Notes under the pieces: generated by a model
What the model was told of the DNA's origin: nothing
The model's input: only the letters and a program-made list of their open reading frames with translations
The model's database searches: none
Made by a program: the position numbers and the translations under genes
Source: an uncultured Chlorobiaceae bacterium
GTDB taxonomy: Bacteria; Bacteroidota; Chlorobiia; Chlorobiales; Chlorobiaceae
DNA: 7,403 bases
Assembly: GCA_903929845.1 (NCBI GenBank)
Contig: CAIYWF010000105.1
Location: 1-7,403 of the forward strand
Direction: 5' to 3'
In this document: positions 7,237 through 7,403 of the stretch, one piece after another
How positions within the stretch are numbered: the stretch's first letter is position 1
Layout of the letters: each line of letters begins with the position of its first letter

Positions 7237-7252
7237 GGAATCGAGTTAGGAA

Positions 7253-7403
7253 ATGAAACTTGCTAAAATCGACATCACCTACTTCCGCTGCTTTGAATCG
7301 CTTGCAGTCAAATTTCACCCCGACATCAATGTCATTGTGGGTGCCAATGGCGCAGGTAAAAGCAGTATTCTTGATGCCATCGCCATTGCGCTGTATGAAA
7401 TAG
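7253..7403 (+). CDS. RecF/SMC/OLD-type AAA ATPase, N-terminal fragment cut by the window end
   Basis: The first 50 residues are visible. They show the standard opening of RecF/SMC-like ATPases: MKLAKIDITYFRCFESL, then FHPDINVIVGANGAGKSS with the Walker A motif at residues 30-37 (Lys36), followed by ILDAIAIALYEI. The start is fixed because an in-frame TAG lies at 7247-7249. AGGA at 7248-7251 is only one base from the ATG, while GAG at 7243-7245 has normal spacing. Proteins opening this way include the OLD-family nucleases, Septu PtuA and retron-associated ATPases. The deciding C-terminal part (TOPRIM or other) is outside the window. It lies on the same strand as the helicase, 189 bases downstream, and may share its transcript. 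Confidence 0.85.
   Translation, partial: MKLAKIDITYFRCFESLAVKFHPDINVIVGANGAGKSSILDAIAIALYEI

Noticed and set aside
7064..7252. A tRNA or CRISPR repeat in the helicase-ATPase gap
   Set aside because: The hairpins do not form a cloverleaf, there is no GGTTCRA loop in the right place, and no unit repeats at regular spacing.

Overview
The window looks like bacterial chromosome, most likely from a green sulfur bacterium (Chlorobiaceae) or a close relative. This rests on my memory of the Chlorobi forms of the tail-specific protease and argininosuccinate lyase, plus moderate base composition. No rRNA or other marker is present to confirm it.

Left half (1-2970), housekeeping. A tail-specific periplasmic protease gene (prc/tsp type) reads rightward to 1588. 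Its protease core and C-terminal domain are intact. However, the frame that should carry the N-terminal part is interrupted by stops at 14-16 and 41-43, so this copy is either frameshifted or carries a sequencing error. It meets argH (argininosuccinate lyase, last step of arginine synthesis) tail to tail; argH reads leftward from 2970, and the two stop codons share the bases TTAA at 1585-1588.

Middle (2971-3472). This 502-base, AT-rich stretch lies upstream of both argH (leftward) and the helicase gene (rightward). It holds two short inverted repeats, one possible rightward promoter and a run of tiny open frames. One (3197-3337) looks like an internally deleted copy of a small uncharacterised protein family. 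Another (3345-3476) overlaps the helicase start by ATGA. The area looks like a decayed edge of an accessory island.

Right half (3473-7403), probable defence or DNA-processing island. A 1196-residue SNF2-type superfamily 2 helicase carries a C-terminal DUF3883 domain with a PD-(D/E)XK-like D...ExK pattern. After 189 bases of hairpins and short broken frames comes the first 50 codons of a RecF/SMC/OLD-type ATPase, cut by the window end. A helicase-nuclease protein beside such an ATPase is typical of anti-phage islands (DISARM-like, Septu-like and related), but no diagnostic partner gene is visible, so no named system can be assigned.
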